DNA of 64,000 bases. Source: Liquidambar formosana. Taxonomy: Eukaryota > Streptophyta > Magnoliopsida > Saxifragales > Altingiaceae. Both the position numbers and the translations under genes were made by a program. The notes below the pieces were generated by a model, which made no database searches, had not been told where the DNA came from, and worked only from the letters and a program-made list of their open reading frames with translations. Location of the stretch: contig CM077823.1 in the NCBI GenBank assembly GCA_039720395.1, forward strand, positions 6,810,909 through 6,874,908. The letters run 5' to 3'. This document shows, piece after piece, positions 22,240 through 33,559 of this stretch. The first letter of the stretch is position 1. Every line of letters starts with the position of its first letter.

Positions 22240-25100
22240 AAAAAAATTTCCCAGATATCTGTTGGCACAACTCTCCTGCTAGATATCTTCTAGGAGTATT
22301 TGGCCGATCAAAAAGTGACTCAAGATACTTGATGACCCAATTCTTAGAGCCATCCTCTTCTTCAGGAACACTAAATCGAAAATTTTGGTTTCTTAAGCAA
22401 GCCAAAAGCGCTTCTTTTGCTTAGGGAGGCAGGCCACTGATCGCTTTGTGGATGTTTCTTTCTGTCAAGAATGCTGGTTTATAATTTATATCTTTAAAAC
22501 CACTAGTCACCCCACTAATGAAATGTAAATCAAAATCTTCAATAGCTTCTTTCATGTCCATTAATTCTTGCCTGCAATTGATCCACACTTGCTCTACCTG
22601 TAGCCAGAGTATTCTGTCAAATTTTGGTAAAATCTTGTTCAACACATGAATATAAAATTGAACTATCAGTTCTCAGTTCAATATACTGTGAAGTGCATAT
22701 AAGATTGAAACCCTGAAAATCTGAAGAGGCAGTGCTTTTGTAAATAAATATCAATCTGCCAATTAGTGGTAAAAGGAAAACTAGCTCCAAGCTGTGATGT
22801 GATGTTTCTACCAAGTGTCTCCTTCATTCATCATCCACATGTGGTATACCTCAACATTTATTTAGATAGATTTTTTTCTTTTTTTCTATATTGCCGAATG
22901 TAAGTATCTCAAACCTACTTTTAACAAGGTTTGGACCTAAACTAATCTCATGCATCTGATGATGAGGGAAAGAAGATTCTAATTTATCATCTCAGGATTC
23001 GAGTTATGATCCTTTGTCATTCTTGTCCGTTGAGACATGTGTAATTACCTGGGTTGAAGGTGTTGGAAGGACATGGAAAATCCAACAGAAACATGGTTGA
23101 GGAAATTTGGAAAATGCACCTTGACATAGGATTAACCAGAAAGTACGGCACAAAATAGAGCATCATGCAGCAAAATATAGCCCCCACAATAGGAATGGTT
23201 TAACAAACAAACCTGAGCTCGGCCTCATGAGTAGCTTTATAAGCCAAGGTTGAGCAACAGCAGGTTGGACTTTGCTTATGCTGGAGAACAACTGATATAG
23301 GCATGCTATGATGACATACATCCCAGTGAACATTTTCCTTGAAAATGTTTAAGAGTGAACTTTGAACAATAATTGAGTAAGCTTTTGGAGCACACCACAA
23401 GCGCTAATTGGCACTGATGGATTGGCAGGTTTTAACACTAGAATCACCGACAAGTTAGAATGAATTCGGTTTACGATTGTAAAAAAGGTCAGGCTCTACC
23501 ATATCTAGACAAACTGATATTGGGTATATAGTGGCTCGTTTACACCCCTAGTACTACTTCACTGATCAGAAACAATTGCTAAAATAGAACATAACTTTAT
23601 ATGGCCAGCACATAAGCACCTACTATAACTCACCCAGTTGCTAAAATTCAATTGGTCAATGATAAGGATCATATTTAGAGTGATCCGTTACTATTTTTTT
23701 TCCTACCAATATGTATTACACTTATATGGCCCAAACTATAATTTCAAGATTTTGAACTAATCCATAGTACTCCAGTTAAAAGAAGTTATCCTAGGCCTGT
23801 GTGAACCTATTCTAAGATCACTGTTGAGAAGCCATTGAACAGGACTTTATAATGAACAATAATGACACAAATATTGACAACGTGACTCTGATTTGGATTA
23901 TTTTCACAATTTGATTGTTCTATGCATGGCACAAAGTCTTCCAATCCAAGGTAGAAAGCCACGGAGCTATAAAATAGAACATAACTTTTAGTACTTTTAA
24001 GTTATAACCTTCAAGACCAACCGACTCACCAACAAATATTATTCACCTATTATTTAGGAGATGGTTAGTGCGCATCAGTCCAAACACACACACACACAAA
24101 ACCCCTCCTTTTAATTTTGTAATTTTCCCATATGAATCAAAATTCATATATATACTTAATAGTTTATTAAGTAAACAAGCTAGTATGATATTATTAACTT
24201 AATAGTTCAAGCTTTGTGAGATAACAAACATATATATACTTGGATGACTAATCATCAATGCTAAAGCTACTTTTAACCATCAATGCTAAAGCTTAAGCAA
24301 CACTTGTTCAGATTTCAAAAAAAAATTTCAATGTGGCAATCAAAAGCCATGATTGATCAGACCCTCCAAACTGTAATCACTTAATCAGATAGCAACACAA
24401 TGGACTCATCATTTGTCTAACCAGATTCGGAGCAACATTTGAATAAACTACCAAATTAAAGAAGCAGAGATAGAACACTAGAAAATAACTAATACCAAAC
24501 GTGGGCATACTTCCTCACACCAAACGTGGGCATTCTAAGAGGCCATGATACAAACACCCAACAAGCAAAAAACAATAACTAATACCAAGACCATCAAGAA
24601 GCCAACAGTAACTAGAAAATAGAGCACCCAAAAAGCATAGAAGGAGACACATTACAAGGAGAAAGGAAGAACTTATACCAATGAGTCAGTTGCCAACCCT
24701 CAAGAACCACAGTCAAGCCACAAACGGAACAAATCTGTCCACTCCCAACTTTTGTCTCTTGGATACAAAATTCTGTCCACAAGATTTGACCTTCTCAACA
24801 ACCAAATCGAGGATTATGATTTTCCATATATAGATCTGTGATAGAAAAACCCCAAAATTAGAAACCCTAGATTTACAAGACAAACATTGAAATTTTTTTC
24901 GGTGATTTTAGCAGTAAAATGAGTGATTAAATCTAGATAATTACTAGAGTAAGACCTGACCTCGGATGAAATTTCCTAGAACAGTCGTCGTCTTCGCACG
25001 GTGAGAAGGAGCTTTCCCCGCCGATGGTCTCTTCTTCGCGAAGAGCACTAACGTTCTGCCGTTCTGGTCTCTTAGCAAAGGCTGAGAATGGCAAAAACCC
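22240..25100 (-). pseudogene. unidentified captured gene fragment inside the hAT element
   Basis: The minus strand has exon-like pieces. About 25085-24953 is unusually GC-rich (KKRPSAGKAPSHRAKTT) and ends at CAG/GTCTTAC. About 23396-23214 (APKAYSIIVQSSLLNIFKEN) ends CTCAG/GTTTGTTT. About 22645-22260 reads DRILWLQVEQVWINCRQELM, later AIEDFDLHFISGVTSGFKDI, AISGLPP, stop, AKEALLACLRNQNFRFSVPE, then WVIKYLESLFDRPNTPRRYL and ELCQQIS. The amino-acid use looks genuinely coding, but a TAA at about 22420 interrupts it. I do not recognise the protein. The order and common strand suggest a single host gene picked up by the transposon. Confidence 0.5.
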
Positions 25101-25305
25101 CCAACTCCAACTCCAGCCTTATTTTTGTTTAGTTTAAAACCCAACGGGTCCAGTTGTGAAACCCGTAACTAACCCATTTATAGCCGGGTTCGTTTTGGGT
25201 AACCCATAAAAATTTTATGAATCCAAACCCATTTAACCCATTTATCACGGGTGAATTTGAACAGGTTCATGGGTTTGGGTTGAAATTGCAAGGCCTACCC
25301 ACATG

Positions 25306-26500
25306 TAATAACTGTAAGTTAGCAATTGCAAATTAGTCTAGGTACCGTCATGGACATGCCCGATTTCAAATCATCATTATGTTTTCGCTTTACTAGTTCA
25401 GTATAATTCCCAAATATTAAAAGTGGAGCCAGCTTGGTCTTCTTCTCAAAATTCCCAAACAAGAACCAAGTAAAAAAATAAAAAAATAAAAAAATCAATC
25501 AAAGCAGACAATGTTAGAATTTAAAATGAGTCCTGCAACATCAATCGGATCCATCCACTGTCTGGTCTGGCATTCATTTTTTCGGAAGGGTTCACTTCTT
25601 CTATTAATTACAATCAACATGTCATTGCACATCCAGTGGATGAAACATGTAACTTTAGCATTTTCTTATAAAAATTGGAACCATGTGATGGATCTCAAGT
25701 TTCTAAAGATATAAAAAACTACAGAAATTCAATGAATTTGAAAGGAAGGAAAAAATAAAAAATAAAAAAATAATAATAATAATACTTCAGAAGAAAGTGT
25801 ACAAATCTTATCATCCAGTATTTAGGGTACATCTCATTGCCAAAGGTATATTTGAACTGCTCCACCATGTTTTAAAGAGCGTTAAAAATACGACTGTTAC
25901 TTTGCAAATAGGTTATCGAGACCTTCGTCTCGACCAACCACTAGACACCGGTAAGGCCACCGATCAGTCTACATTAGTTAATGCCCATGATGAACTTGAC
26001 TAGTGGGTGCCCCAAAGGAGGAGGGAGAAGTCTCAAGGCATGATGAACTTGACTAGTGGGTGCCCCAAAGGAGGAGGGAGAAGTCTCAAGGCATAAATCT
26101 TTGGAATCATTTTTTCTTTGAAAAATGATTTAATTAAATTTATGCATTGAACATAAGGAGACAATTTAATCTGCATATGTCATCTCAATTCACTCCAAAT
26201 AAATAATTTAATAAAAGATATGGCCCCATGTAGAACTTAATTAATAACTAAAAATGATTCGTATTAACCAAGTGGTTGGGACATGAGGCTGCAGTTATTT
26301 GAATTGATCTACATTTTTTTATTTCTTTTAAAGGTGACGTGGCAATTTGTCATTACATATTGTAGATTACATCCTTACTGGATTGAACCTTACATTTTAG
26401 GACGACCCACAACTAGATTCCCCAGGTTTTCGAGGAGCCCCCTTCATCAATATGCGCTGAGGATAGAGCAAGAAAGAGAAACGCGAAAAGTCAAGGAACT
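25306..26500. other. module D1 right part and intergenic sequence 3' of NLR-1
   Basis: 25306-25440 continues the D module (counterpart 52436-52500). The rest is unique and without a recognisable gene. It contains a 53-bp perfect tandem duplication (25987-26092) and A-rich tracts. Short frames at 25511-25714 and 25797-26003 have no recognisable domain and I do not call them. Confidence 0.5.
25987..26092. repeat. perfect tandem duplication, 53-bp unit
   Basis: Two exact copies of the unit starting ATGATGAACTTGACTAGTGG, at 25987 and 26040, head to tail with no mismatch that I can see. Confidence 0.95.
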
Positions 26501-26619
26501 GCCTATGATCAGCAATTCAAGCGATTGCAACTCAAATGAAAGTAAGAAAATGAGTAGGAAAACAGAGAACCAAACAAATAACGATAAATCACCACTAATT
26601 GAGAGAGAAAGAGATGAAA

Positions 26620-29600
26620 TTACCCCTCAAATATAATGGAAGGAATGTGTTGGACTTTGTAAAGATCCTCTCCTCCTCCTCCTCCTTCATTTCCCACTCG
26701 AAGCCTATTTTGGAATTGTTTGGGCATGTATATGATGCGCAATTCTCGGAGGGTAGTGATGAACTTTAATCCATCTGGAACCATCTTCAAGTTCTCGCAC
26801 CATTCAATAACTAATTCACGGAGACTGCACATGGCTTCTTTATCCACACACCATTCCTCCAAGTTGTGCAACCGGTCAAGGACTAGAGATTTAAGTTGCG
26901 GAAATCCTCTCGAAGAGCAAACCATTTGATTCCCAGTGAATGATTCCGCATTTAAGCGGAGGATACTTAAGTGTGGCAGCTTCTCCAGAGTTGGCATAGG
27001 GTCTTCCTCAAGTTTAGAAAAATGCAAGGTTAACTTGGTGAGCTTCGGAGGGAAATGGTGGCATTCTGGTAACTTCTCTATTGGACTCCAATCTAAAGAT
27101 AGTTTACAAAGGTGAGGACAACTCGAAAATAGTATCTGTAAATCATTTTCCTCCACAGTAGAGTAGTACGTACATGCTAAGGAGCACAGGCGATTTAAGG
27201 AAACAGATGATGATCTCAGAACATTCACCAACTCTTTTAAGCTTTTCAATTTCATGTCCAACTTTTTAAGATTGGTCAATTTGGTTAACTCGTTGACATC
27301 ACACTTCTTTGTATCAAAGCCTTTTAGTGTCTGCAGGTCCCATAAATTACCCAGTCGCAACTTACCCTTACTTTTCCTTTGATTAAAAGGAGTAGGAAGA
27401 TATAAATGTCTCGATCGTTCCATCTTCCAAATCTCGTTTGGTATCTTTATTAGTTGATTCCCAAAACCCTTCAAAATTAGGGTCAGTAAGCACCTCAAAT
27501 TACCAATTGATGATGGCACTTTTGTTATGTTATCACAATTTAAACCCAAGTACCTCAAGTGTATTAAGTTTCCTATTGCACCTTCTAACTTTGTTCCAAT
27601 AGGATTTTTTGGATTTTGAATCCAACATTGTTCCATATCCAATATTTTAAGCAATTTGAAGTCACTGAACCTGGAAATAATCTTTTCCGAAGTAATTGTG
27701 CCATCTCTCTTATTATTGCTAAAGAACAAAAGAGAGCGGAAGTAGAGAGTTCTTTTCTCTTCGAGGAAAAATTTTAAAGGTTCTTCATCCAAATATACGG
27801 CCAATCTGTGAACTCGGTGAGTTGAAGTAAGAGAACCTACTTGCTTATTTCGATCTTGAAGATGAATAATCTTAACAAAATTTTTCTCATCTGCTTTTGA
27901 CAAGCATAGGTCTCGCATAAGATCATGGAGACGACAAGTCTTAACCCTTCCAGTTGACCCCCTTGTTGCTACCTGAACCATGCACCTATCAAGCAGCTCA
28001 CCTAAGTAACGATCTGCAACATCCTCTAAGGTTTCTTCTCCTTCTTGCATTGGTGACACTATACCTTCTGCTATCCACCACCTAATCAATTTCTTTGAGG
28101 GTATTTCGAAGTCCTCTGGGAATTGGCTTAAATGGAGGAAGCATGGTTTCAATTGGTACGGCAATTCATTGTAACTTAAAGCTAAAACTTTAGATACTTC
28201 TGATTGGTGTTGTTCATGCCCCTTGCCTCTTCTAAACAAACTAATATTTTCATACACCATATTCCAATCATTTGATGTCTGTTTCATTGCCAAAAGTCCT
28301 CCAAGAACAACTATGGCCAATGGCAGACCTCCACACTTTTTAACTATTTCCCTCCCTAACTTTTCCATATCTTTGTTGATTTCAAAGTCTGTAAAAAAAT
28401 AAAAAAATAAAAAAACAAAACAAAACAAAAATAAATAAAAATAAAAATTAATAGAACATGCATCACCTAGAGATTAAATATTGATAAACCAGTCATAACG
28501 CCACAATATATAAGTTAGAGGCTCGTAATTACTTCTTAAATTAATATATTCAAAAGAGCAATGCTATTTATCCCAAAAAAAATTTTCAAATTCAAAATAT
28601 ATCCAAATGAGGTGGCATCTTGGTAATGGATCTAACTATTTAAACTTCAACTTCAAAATTCAAACTTGCAGTTGTTATATTGCCACACCATTTGGGATGT
28701 TGAATTTGGAAATTTTTTTTAGACAAATCGCATTTTCATATTCGAAACCATTTATATACCAATGGAAAATAAACCTTACTTTCACCAATATTTAACTATA
28801 TTCAGGTAACTAACTATATTCGGGTTTAATGTGTTCAAGAAAGTGGCACAATCATATCCGATCACTTAGCAGCGCTCTAGATTTATCAATAGTTATTAAT
28901 TTGATGTTGAAAAGTCGGCTTCGAGTTTTGGCATTTATTCCAAGGTACAATAGTTATTAATTTGATCATGCCTCAATTTGTTTAAAATAAGCTTGAATTC
29001 AAGTTTTGCTCAACCTTAGTATACGCTAAGCAATCCTTGCCTGTTGTAGGCTGGAAAAACAAATGAGCGACTTAACCTTGATTCTTAACAGTCTTAATTT
29101 TGTTTATTTCAGTCATTCCATGTGTTACAATTGTTTTTGTGGTATGACCTCCATCTATATGGAAAAAAAATCTTTTGATAGAGTAAAATATCCCTATCAA
29201 ATTGTAAAAATACATAAATATATGGCTAGTCTCATAGAATTTTATAACTTATCACAATAAAAGAGTTTTAACTAAAGTCTAACTGTTGGGAAATCCCTCT
29301 TTTTTCTTCTTTTCTTTTTATTTTTTTCGTATGCTACTTTGGAGTGTAATTGACCTTTATACCTACAATTATCCAAACTCCACCAATTGCAGCTACCAAC
29401 ACTAGGCCACAAGAGCCAATGGTACATTGGAAAATTTTTTTATTGACCAAAATACTTTTAAAAATTATGCAAATACATGAATAGGAATAGTCTCACAAAA
29501 TTTACTAAGTACAGTAAAAGACTTCATAATTAGAAATTTTCTTTTATAGATTTTAATATGTTTTTAAATAGAACTCACTTTCTCAAATAATTAAATATAG

Positions 29601-32027
29601 CACTCCCTCCCTCCCACAAAGATAGGTCAAGTTTGTCAAAATACGCAGTCATCATTGCATTGACTCGTCATTTATTAAACTCTTTTTCCAAAAGTACCCT
29701 CTAAGCTCCTACATACTTGGTATTGGGTTTTATGTAGAAAATAATTATTGAAATAATAAAGGGTAATATAAGAAAGTTAAAAAATTTTATGATTTAACTT
29801 TTTAAAATGGACAAACGTTTTGGGACAAAAAAAAAAGGTACTCCCTATGTCTTATAAAGATAGGTCAAGTTTAACAAAATACGCAGTTTAAGAAAAGCCA
29901 TAATTACCTTGATTTGTTATTTATTAAACTTTATCTTTCCAAAAATACCCTCTTTTACTTGGTATTGGATTTTGTGTTTAGAGTAATTATTGAAATAATA
30001 AAGGGTAATATAGGAAAGTTAAAAAAATTATGATTTGAATCTTCAAAATGGACAAACATTTTGGGACACAAAAAGTAACAAAAATGGCCTATCTTCGCGG
30101 GACAGAGGGAGTAGCAAAAATGACCTATCTTTATGGAACGGAGGGAATAATATTTTGCTTTCTCTCTATGTTATATATATACACGCATGGGTAATGATTC
30201 ATGAGCTGACAATTAATTTATCAAGAGTCAAGATCCGTGGACTTCATTTTTATGCTACATTCTTAAGCCATTGGATTCACATGATTCAACGGTAATCCAG
30301 AAGGCTGATGCCGACTCACCATTTAACAAATTAGCTGAAGTGCAAAAATAAAAAATAAAAAATAAAATCCTTAATCCTAATCCATTTATCAATATAGTTT
30401 TGTCAATATATTTAGTATTTTTTTAAAAAAAAATTTGTAATATGAAAATTTTGTTACCTATATCTATTAATTTGATGTTATTTTTACATGATTTTGATTT
30501 CTTCATTGACTTTTTTTAATAATAGTTTTTCGTCAACCTTAGATATTCATCTCAATTTAGATATTCCATCCTAGTGGTTATTTCTCAAACTATATTGGAT
30601 TAAACGTCTAGAATTAAAAACTCGAACCAAACTTATAAATAAAATCAATATATGAACGAGCTAGGTATATCACATGAACTGCCGAACTTGGGTTGGGCGA
30701 ACAAAGTTGGGAAAAGATCAAAGTTGGCATGGGTTAGATTATTCGAAAGTAAAATACTAAAGAGCTCAACTCTTTGCTCAAATGTGCTAGTTCAATTGAT
30801 GTGATAGCTGACAAGACAAATCACTAGCTATTTAGTTTGTTAATGAAATATTTTCTCACTTGATGTAACTATCACATCCATTGCCATGTTAGTTGTGCAA
30901 GCACATTTCAACAAATGAGTTTTGAATAATATAGCAAAACTTTATTCAAAATATTTAGAAGTGTGGAATGAGGTTATATATACTCTACCTGGATCATGGT
31001 TGCCTGTGAATGCCTTCTTTTGCAACAACTCCCAACCCTCATCTTCGTTTAGACAATGTGGTTCATAGAAAAAACCACTTGGATCTGCATGTTGGGCTAC
31101 TTCTTTAATGCGAGTAGTAAGTAGCATTTTGCTACCTATCTTTCCAATTGGAAATGCTGGAGTTAAACTTTTCCAAGTGTCAAGACTCCAAATGTCATCA
31201 AGAATCACCAAACATTTCTTCTCTTCAAGCATTTTATAAAGCTTCTCTGCTATTTCGTCATCCTTCAATTTCAAGTCTACAATTTCTCTTCTCTCCTTAT
31301 CAGGGATAAGTTTAAATAGAATCCCTTCCCAAACGTCCCTTCTTTGGCATTGTTGAGAGATATAAGCCCAAGCAACACCATCAAAATGACGTCTAATATC
31401 TCTGTGATGGAAAACCATTTTGGCAAGAGTGGTCTTGCCTAGACCACCCATACCACAAATGGAAACAACTTGACAGGGTTTCTTTTCATTCAACAGCTGT
31501 GCCACCAAAATCTTCACGTCTTCATCCAACCCAACTGTATCCTCTTCAACATGGGCATAAGATTGTCTCCACTGTCGTTGCATCACGTGTGCAGAACTCG
31601 AGCCTTCACCTCCACTTCTAGGTTTTATGCCATAAGTTTCCAAACTTTTTGTGAGGTTAGAGATCCTAGTTGTAATGGCATCAATCTCAGTGCCATCATC
31701 ATGAAGTTCTGCAACCTCACCAATGATACAAGCACACCTTTTCAACTTGTTTCGCACTCCTCCTCTTCTTCTGGATTGAACTCCTAGGGCAAAAGTTTCG
31801 ACAGCATCCTCCGCATCATAAGCAGCTTCTCTTATTTCTGAAACCCAAGCTTGAACACTCTTATCTTCCTCTTGCCTTCTGTCTGCTTCTTCTAAGAAGC
31901 CCTTCATCAACCTCAGCTCTCTTTGCAGCTGCTCGACTTGCACACTCACCCCGCGTAAGAAACCCGCTTCATTAATGAGCAAGTCACCAAGCCTTTCCAT
32001 AACAAAGGATACTATAGACTCAGCCAT
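26620..32027 (-). CDS. NLR-1: CC-NB-ARC-LRR disease-resistance protein (At1g50180/RPP13-like), 935 aa, two exons
   Basis: Exon 1 is 32027-30989 (donor CCAG/GTAGAG) and exon 2 is 28388-26620 (acceptor TTTTTACAG/AC). The intron is phase 1 and rejoins as GNHDP-DFEIN; 1039 + 1769 nt gives 935 codons plus stop. Domains: Rx-type coiled coil at 1-140 with YDAEDAVETF at the EDVID position; NB-ARC with P-loop GMGGLGKTTLA (192-202), RNBS-A FDGVAWAYISQQC, kinase-2 LVILDDIW (273-280), RNBS-B GSKMLLTTR, GLPLA (about 367), RNBS-D CFLHLSQFPEDF and RLHDLMRDLC (MHD site as LHD, about 500); then degenerate LRRs to the end. All nucleotide-binding motifs are intact. By family it is a cytoplasmic immune sensor that exchanges ADP for ATP on effector perception. 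It differs from NLR-2 mainly in the LRRs and in a Gly-rich insertion near the C-terminus. The start is the first ATG after an AAG-repeat leader and matches the family MAE-start. Confidence 0.93.
26664..26690. repeat. TCC trinucleotide repeat in the NLR-1 coding end
   Basis: CTCCTCCTCCTCCTCC on the plus strand encodes the Gly-rich patch EGGGGGED just before the conserved DLYKVQHIPS tail on the minus strand. The NLR-2 equivalent is only RGGEHLYKVQ. In-frame length variation seems tolerated here. Confidence 0.85.
28389..30988 (-). other. NLR-1 intron, 2.6 kb, enlarged by transposons
   Basis: GT at 30988-30987 and AG at 28390-28389. It is almost twice the NLR-2 intron (1343 bp). It holds a Stowaway cluster at 29602-30149. 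The remainder is AT-rich with no coding sequence recognised; small frames at 28607-28795 and 29063-29260 look like chance. Confidence 0.85.
29602..30149. mobile_element. two tandem Stowaway (Tc1/mariner-type) MITEs in the NLR-1 intron
   Basis: CTCCCTCCCTCCCACAAAGA at 29602 and ACTCCCTATGTCTTATAAAG at about 29840 are Stowaway-type left ends followed by the same body (GATAGGTCAAGTTT, ACGCAGT, GAAATAATAAAGGGTAATAT). Right ends CGCGGGACAGAGGGAGTA (about 30096-30113) and TTTATGGAACGGAGGGAATA (about 30130-30149) close the pair. The canonical TIR is CTCCCTCCGTCCC with TA target. Confidence 0.8.
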
Positions 32028-32140
32028 CTTCTTCTTCTTCTTCTTCTTCGATCTATTTCTTGTTTCACCAAAGCAACAGGAAAGCTTTCTTTCTATCTAT
32101 CTGTCACACCGTGCCCATCCCCATTTTATATCAGTAATAT
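32028..32140 (-). promoter_or_regulatory. NLR-1 core promoter and 5' leader
   Basis: On the minus strand GATATAAAATGG places a TATAAAA box at 32130-32124, about 100 bp upstream of the ATG. The leader ends in an AAG trinucleotide run (about 32052-32030) abutting the start codon. NLR-2 has a similarly placed but degenerate TATATGA at 56895-56889 and a related leader (GACAGATAG, CTTTGGTGAAA), so the proximal promoter was duplicated with the gene. Confidence 0.6.
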
Positions 32141-33123
32141 GCTAATTACTTGTAGCAGCCATTTAGGAGGAGTGTTTCTACGGGCATCCAATTTCTCAGA
32201 CAATTCCCTTAACGAAGTGTTTGGACACACGCTAGGAATGATGTTCCTAAACCAGATTCCAATTTCAAGAGGCTGCTTTAGCCATCTATTTTCACTAGTT
32301 AAAAAAAAGGAAATATTGAGAATGTGTATCACGGGTGCACTTTAGATGTTAAAATGGATTTAATTGGTTAAAGTATGGCCATGGGTGCGCTTTATATGTT
32401 AAAATGGCATAGAGAATCCAAATCAAATTATTATAAAGAACAAGCTTGCTAGGGAAAGGAATAAAATAATTGGATTTGGTTGAAGTATAGCCATGGGTGC
32501 GCTTTAGATGGTGATGGTGGTTGTGTTCCTGAGACAATAAAATTCGATTCCTAAAAACAAATATTCCAAAAATTTTGGTACACGTTAGGAATTCTGTGCC
32601 TTAACTAAGTCCATACCTAAGAATACTGCCAATTTGCCATTTCCTTTCACTAGTAAATATCCGATCTCTTTCTTCCTAGACAAGTCAAATCATTAAAGAA
32701 CGTACACAAACATTCCAAAGTGAAAGATTTTTCAGGGGAAAAAATAAAATATCAAATAAACAATCTTTTTCCTTTACTTTTCTTTAATTTCTTAAGTGAT
32801 TTCGCTTATCCAAAAGGACAACTTTAGAATATTGGATTTAATTAGTAGTCAACTTTAGATAACCAAGTGCGCAGGGTATCCAAATCAAATCATTAAAGAA
32901 CAAATATTCCAAAGCTACATCCAATAAACAATTTTTTTGCTTTTCTTTTCTTTTCTCGATCGAGTGATAGACATGATGCCATTGATGCGTAAATCTTTTC
33001 GCTTATCCTAAAAGACAAGGAAAACAAAAAAAAGTGATAGACATGATGTGTAAAGCTAAGGGATGAAAGCATAGTAGTAAGCGTGAAGATTTAAATGAGG
33101 AAAACCCAAGCACCGTCAAGGGA
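32141..33123. other. intergenic sequence upstream of NLR-1
   Basis: No gene. A short imperfect repeat (GCCATGGGTGCGCTTTA at about 32378 and 32491, and GGGTGCACTTTAGATG at about 32333) occurs three times within 170 bp. AACAAATATTCCAAA-type words recur at 32560 and 32900. The remainder is AT-rich. Confidence 0.5.
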
Positions 33124-33370
33124 GAGGTTATTGCCACCCCTTACTTTTATTTGCATCCCCCACTTATTTTAATTTTTAAAAATTTTATGAAAACTATAAA
33201 AGGTTTTTATGAAAATAGCAGTTTGATCCATTAGAAAATATCATTTTAAATAACTTTGCATGAAGAAGTTTTCTCAAAATTTGTCGTTTAATTAAGATTT
33301 TTGGCAAAAAATAAAAAGCAACTATAAATGGCCAAAAAGTCTACTTAAATGATAGATTTGGGAAACCTTT
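33124..33370. mobile_element. half copy of the long-TIR MITE family
   Basis: GGTTATTGCCACCCC at 33127 and GCATCCCCCACTTATTTTAA match the left arm of the element at about 38190 and extend through GGCCAAAAAGTCTACTTAAA at about 33338. The right arm is missing. Confidence 0.55.
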
Positions 33371-33559
33371 CCTTTGGAGCATCTAGGAAGAATCCTAACA
33401 ACGTGTGCATTTGTGTTTGTGTGGGCAAGATTCTTTACATTTTTAATTAGCTACTTTCATTAATCTCCAGATTTTAAATTCAATTAGATGAACCCAGTCA
33501 TTATTTTCTTTTCTTAAACAAGTTTCTCATGGTAAATTCTGGCATTAGTAGATAGTGAT

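Larger units (their letters stand above)
21824..25297. mobile_element. non-autonomous hAT transposon, 3.47 kb, carrying gene fragments
   Basis: The left end TAGGCCTGGCAATTT is mirrored by the right end (reverse complement TAGGCCTTGCAATTT). The 8-bp target duplication is CCAACATG (21816-21823) and CCCACATG (25298-25305), one mismatch. Both subterminal zones are packed with GGGTTGGGT/AACCCA motifs, typical of hAT. Module copy D2 is uninterrupted at about 52426-52440 (CCCCATTATGTAATATTAG), the empty site. No transposase seen; the interior holds exon-like minus-strand sequence. Confidence 0.88.

Noticed and set aside
26720..26929. Plus-strand frames over the NLR exons (also 31470-31787, 53249-53503, 56247-56525)
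   Set aside because: Antisense shadows of the receptor coding sequence.
29602..30149. CRISPR-like or satellite array from the repeated GATAGGTCAAGTTT words
   Set aside because: Only two long units with Stowaway ends; this is plant nuclear DNA.
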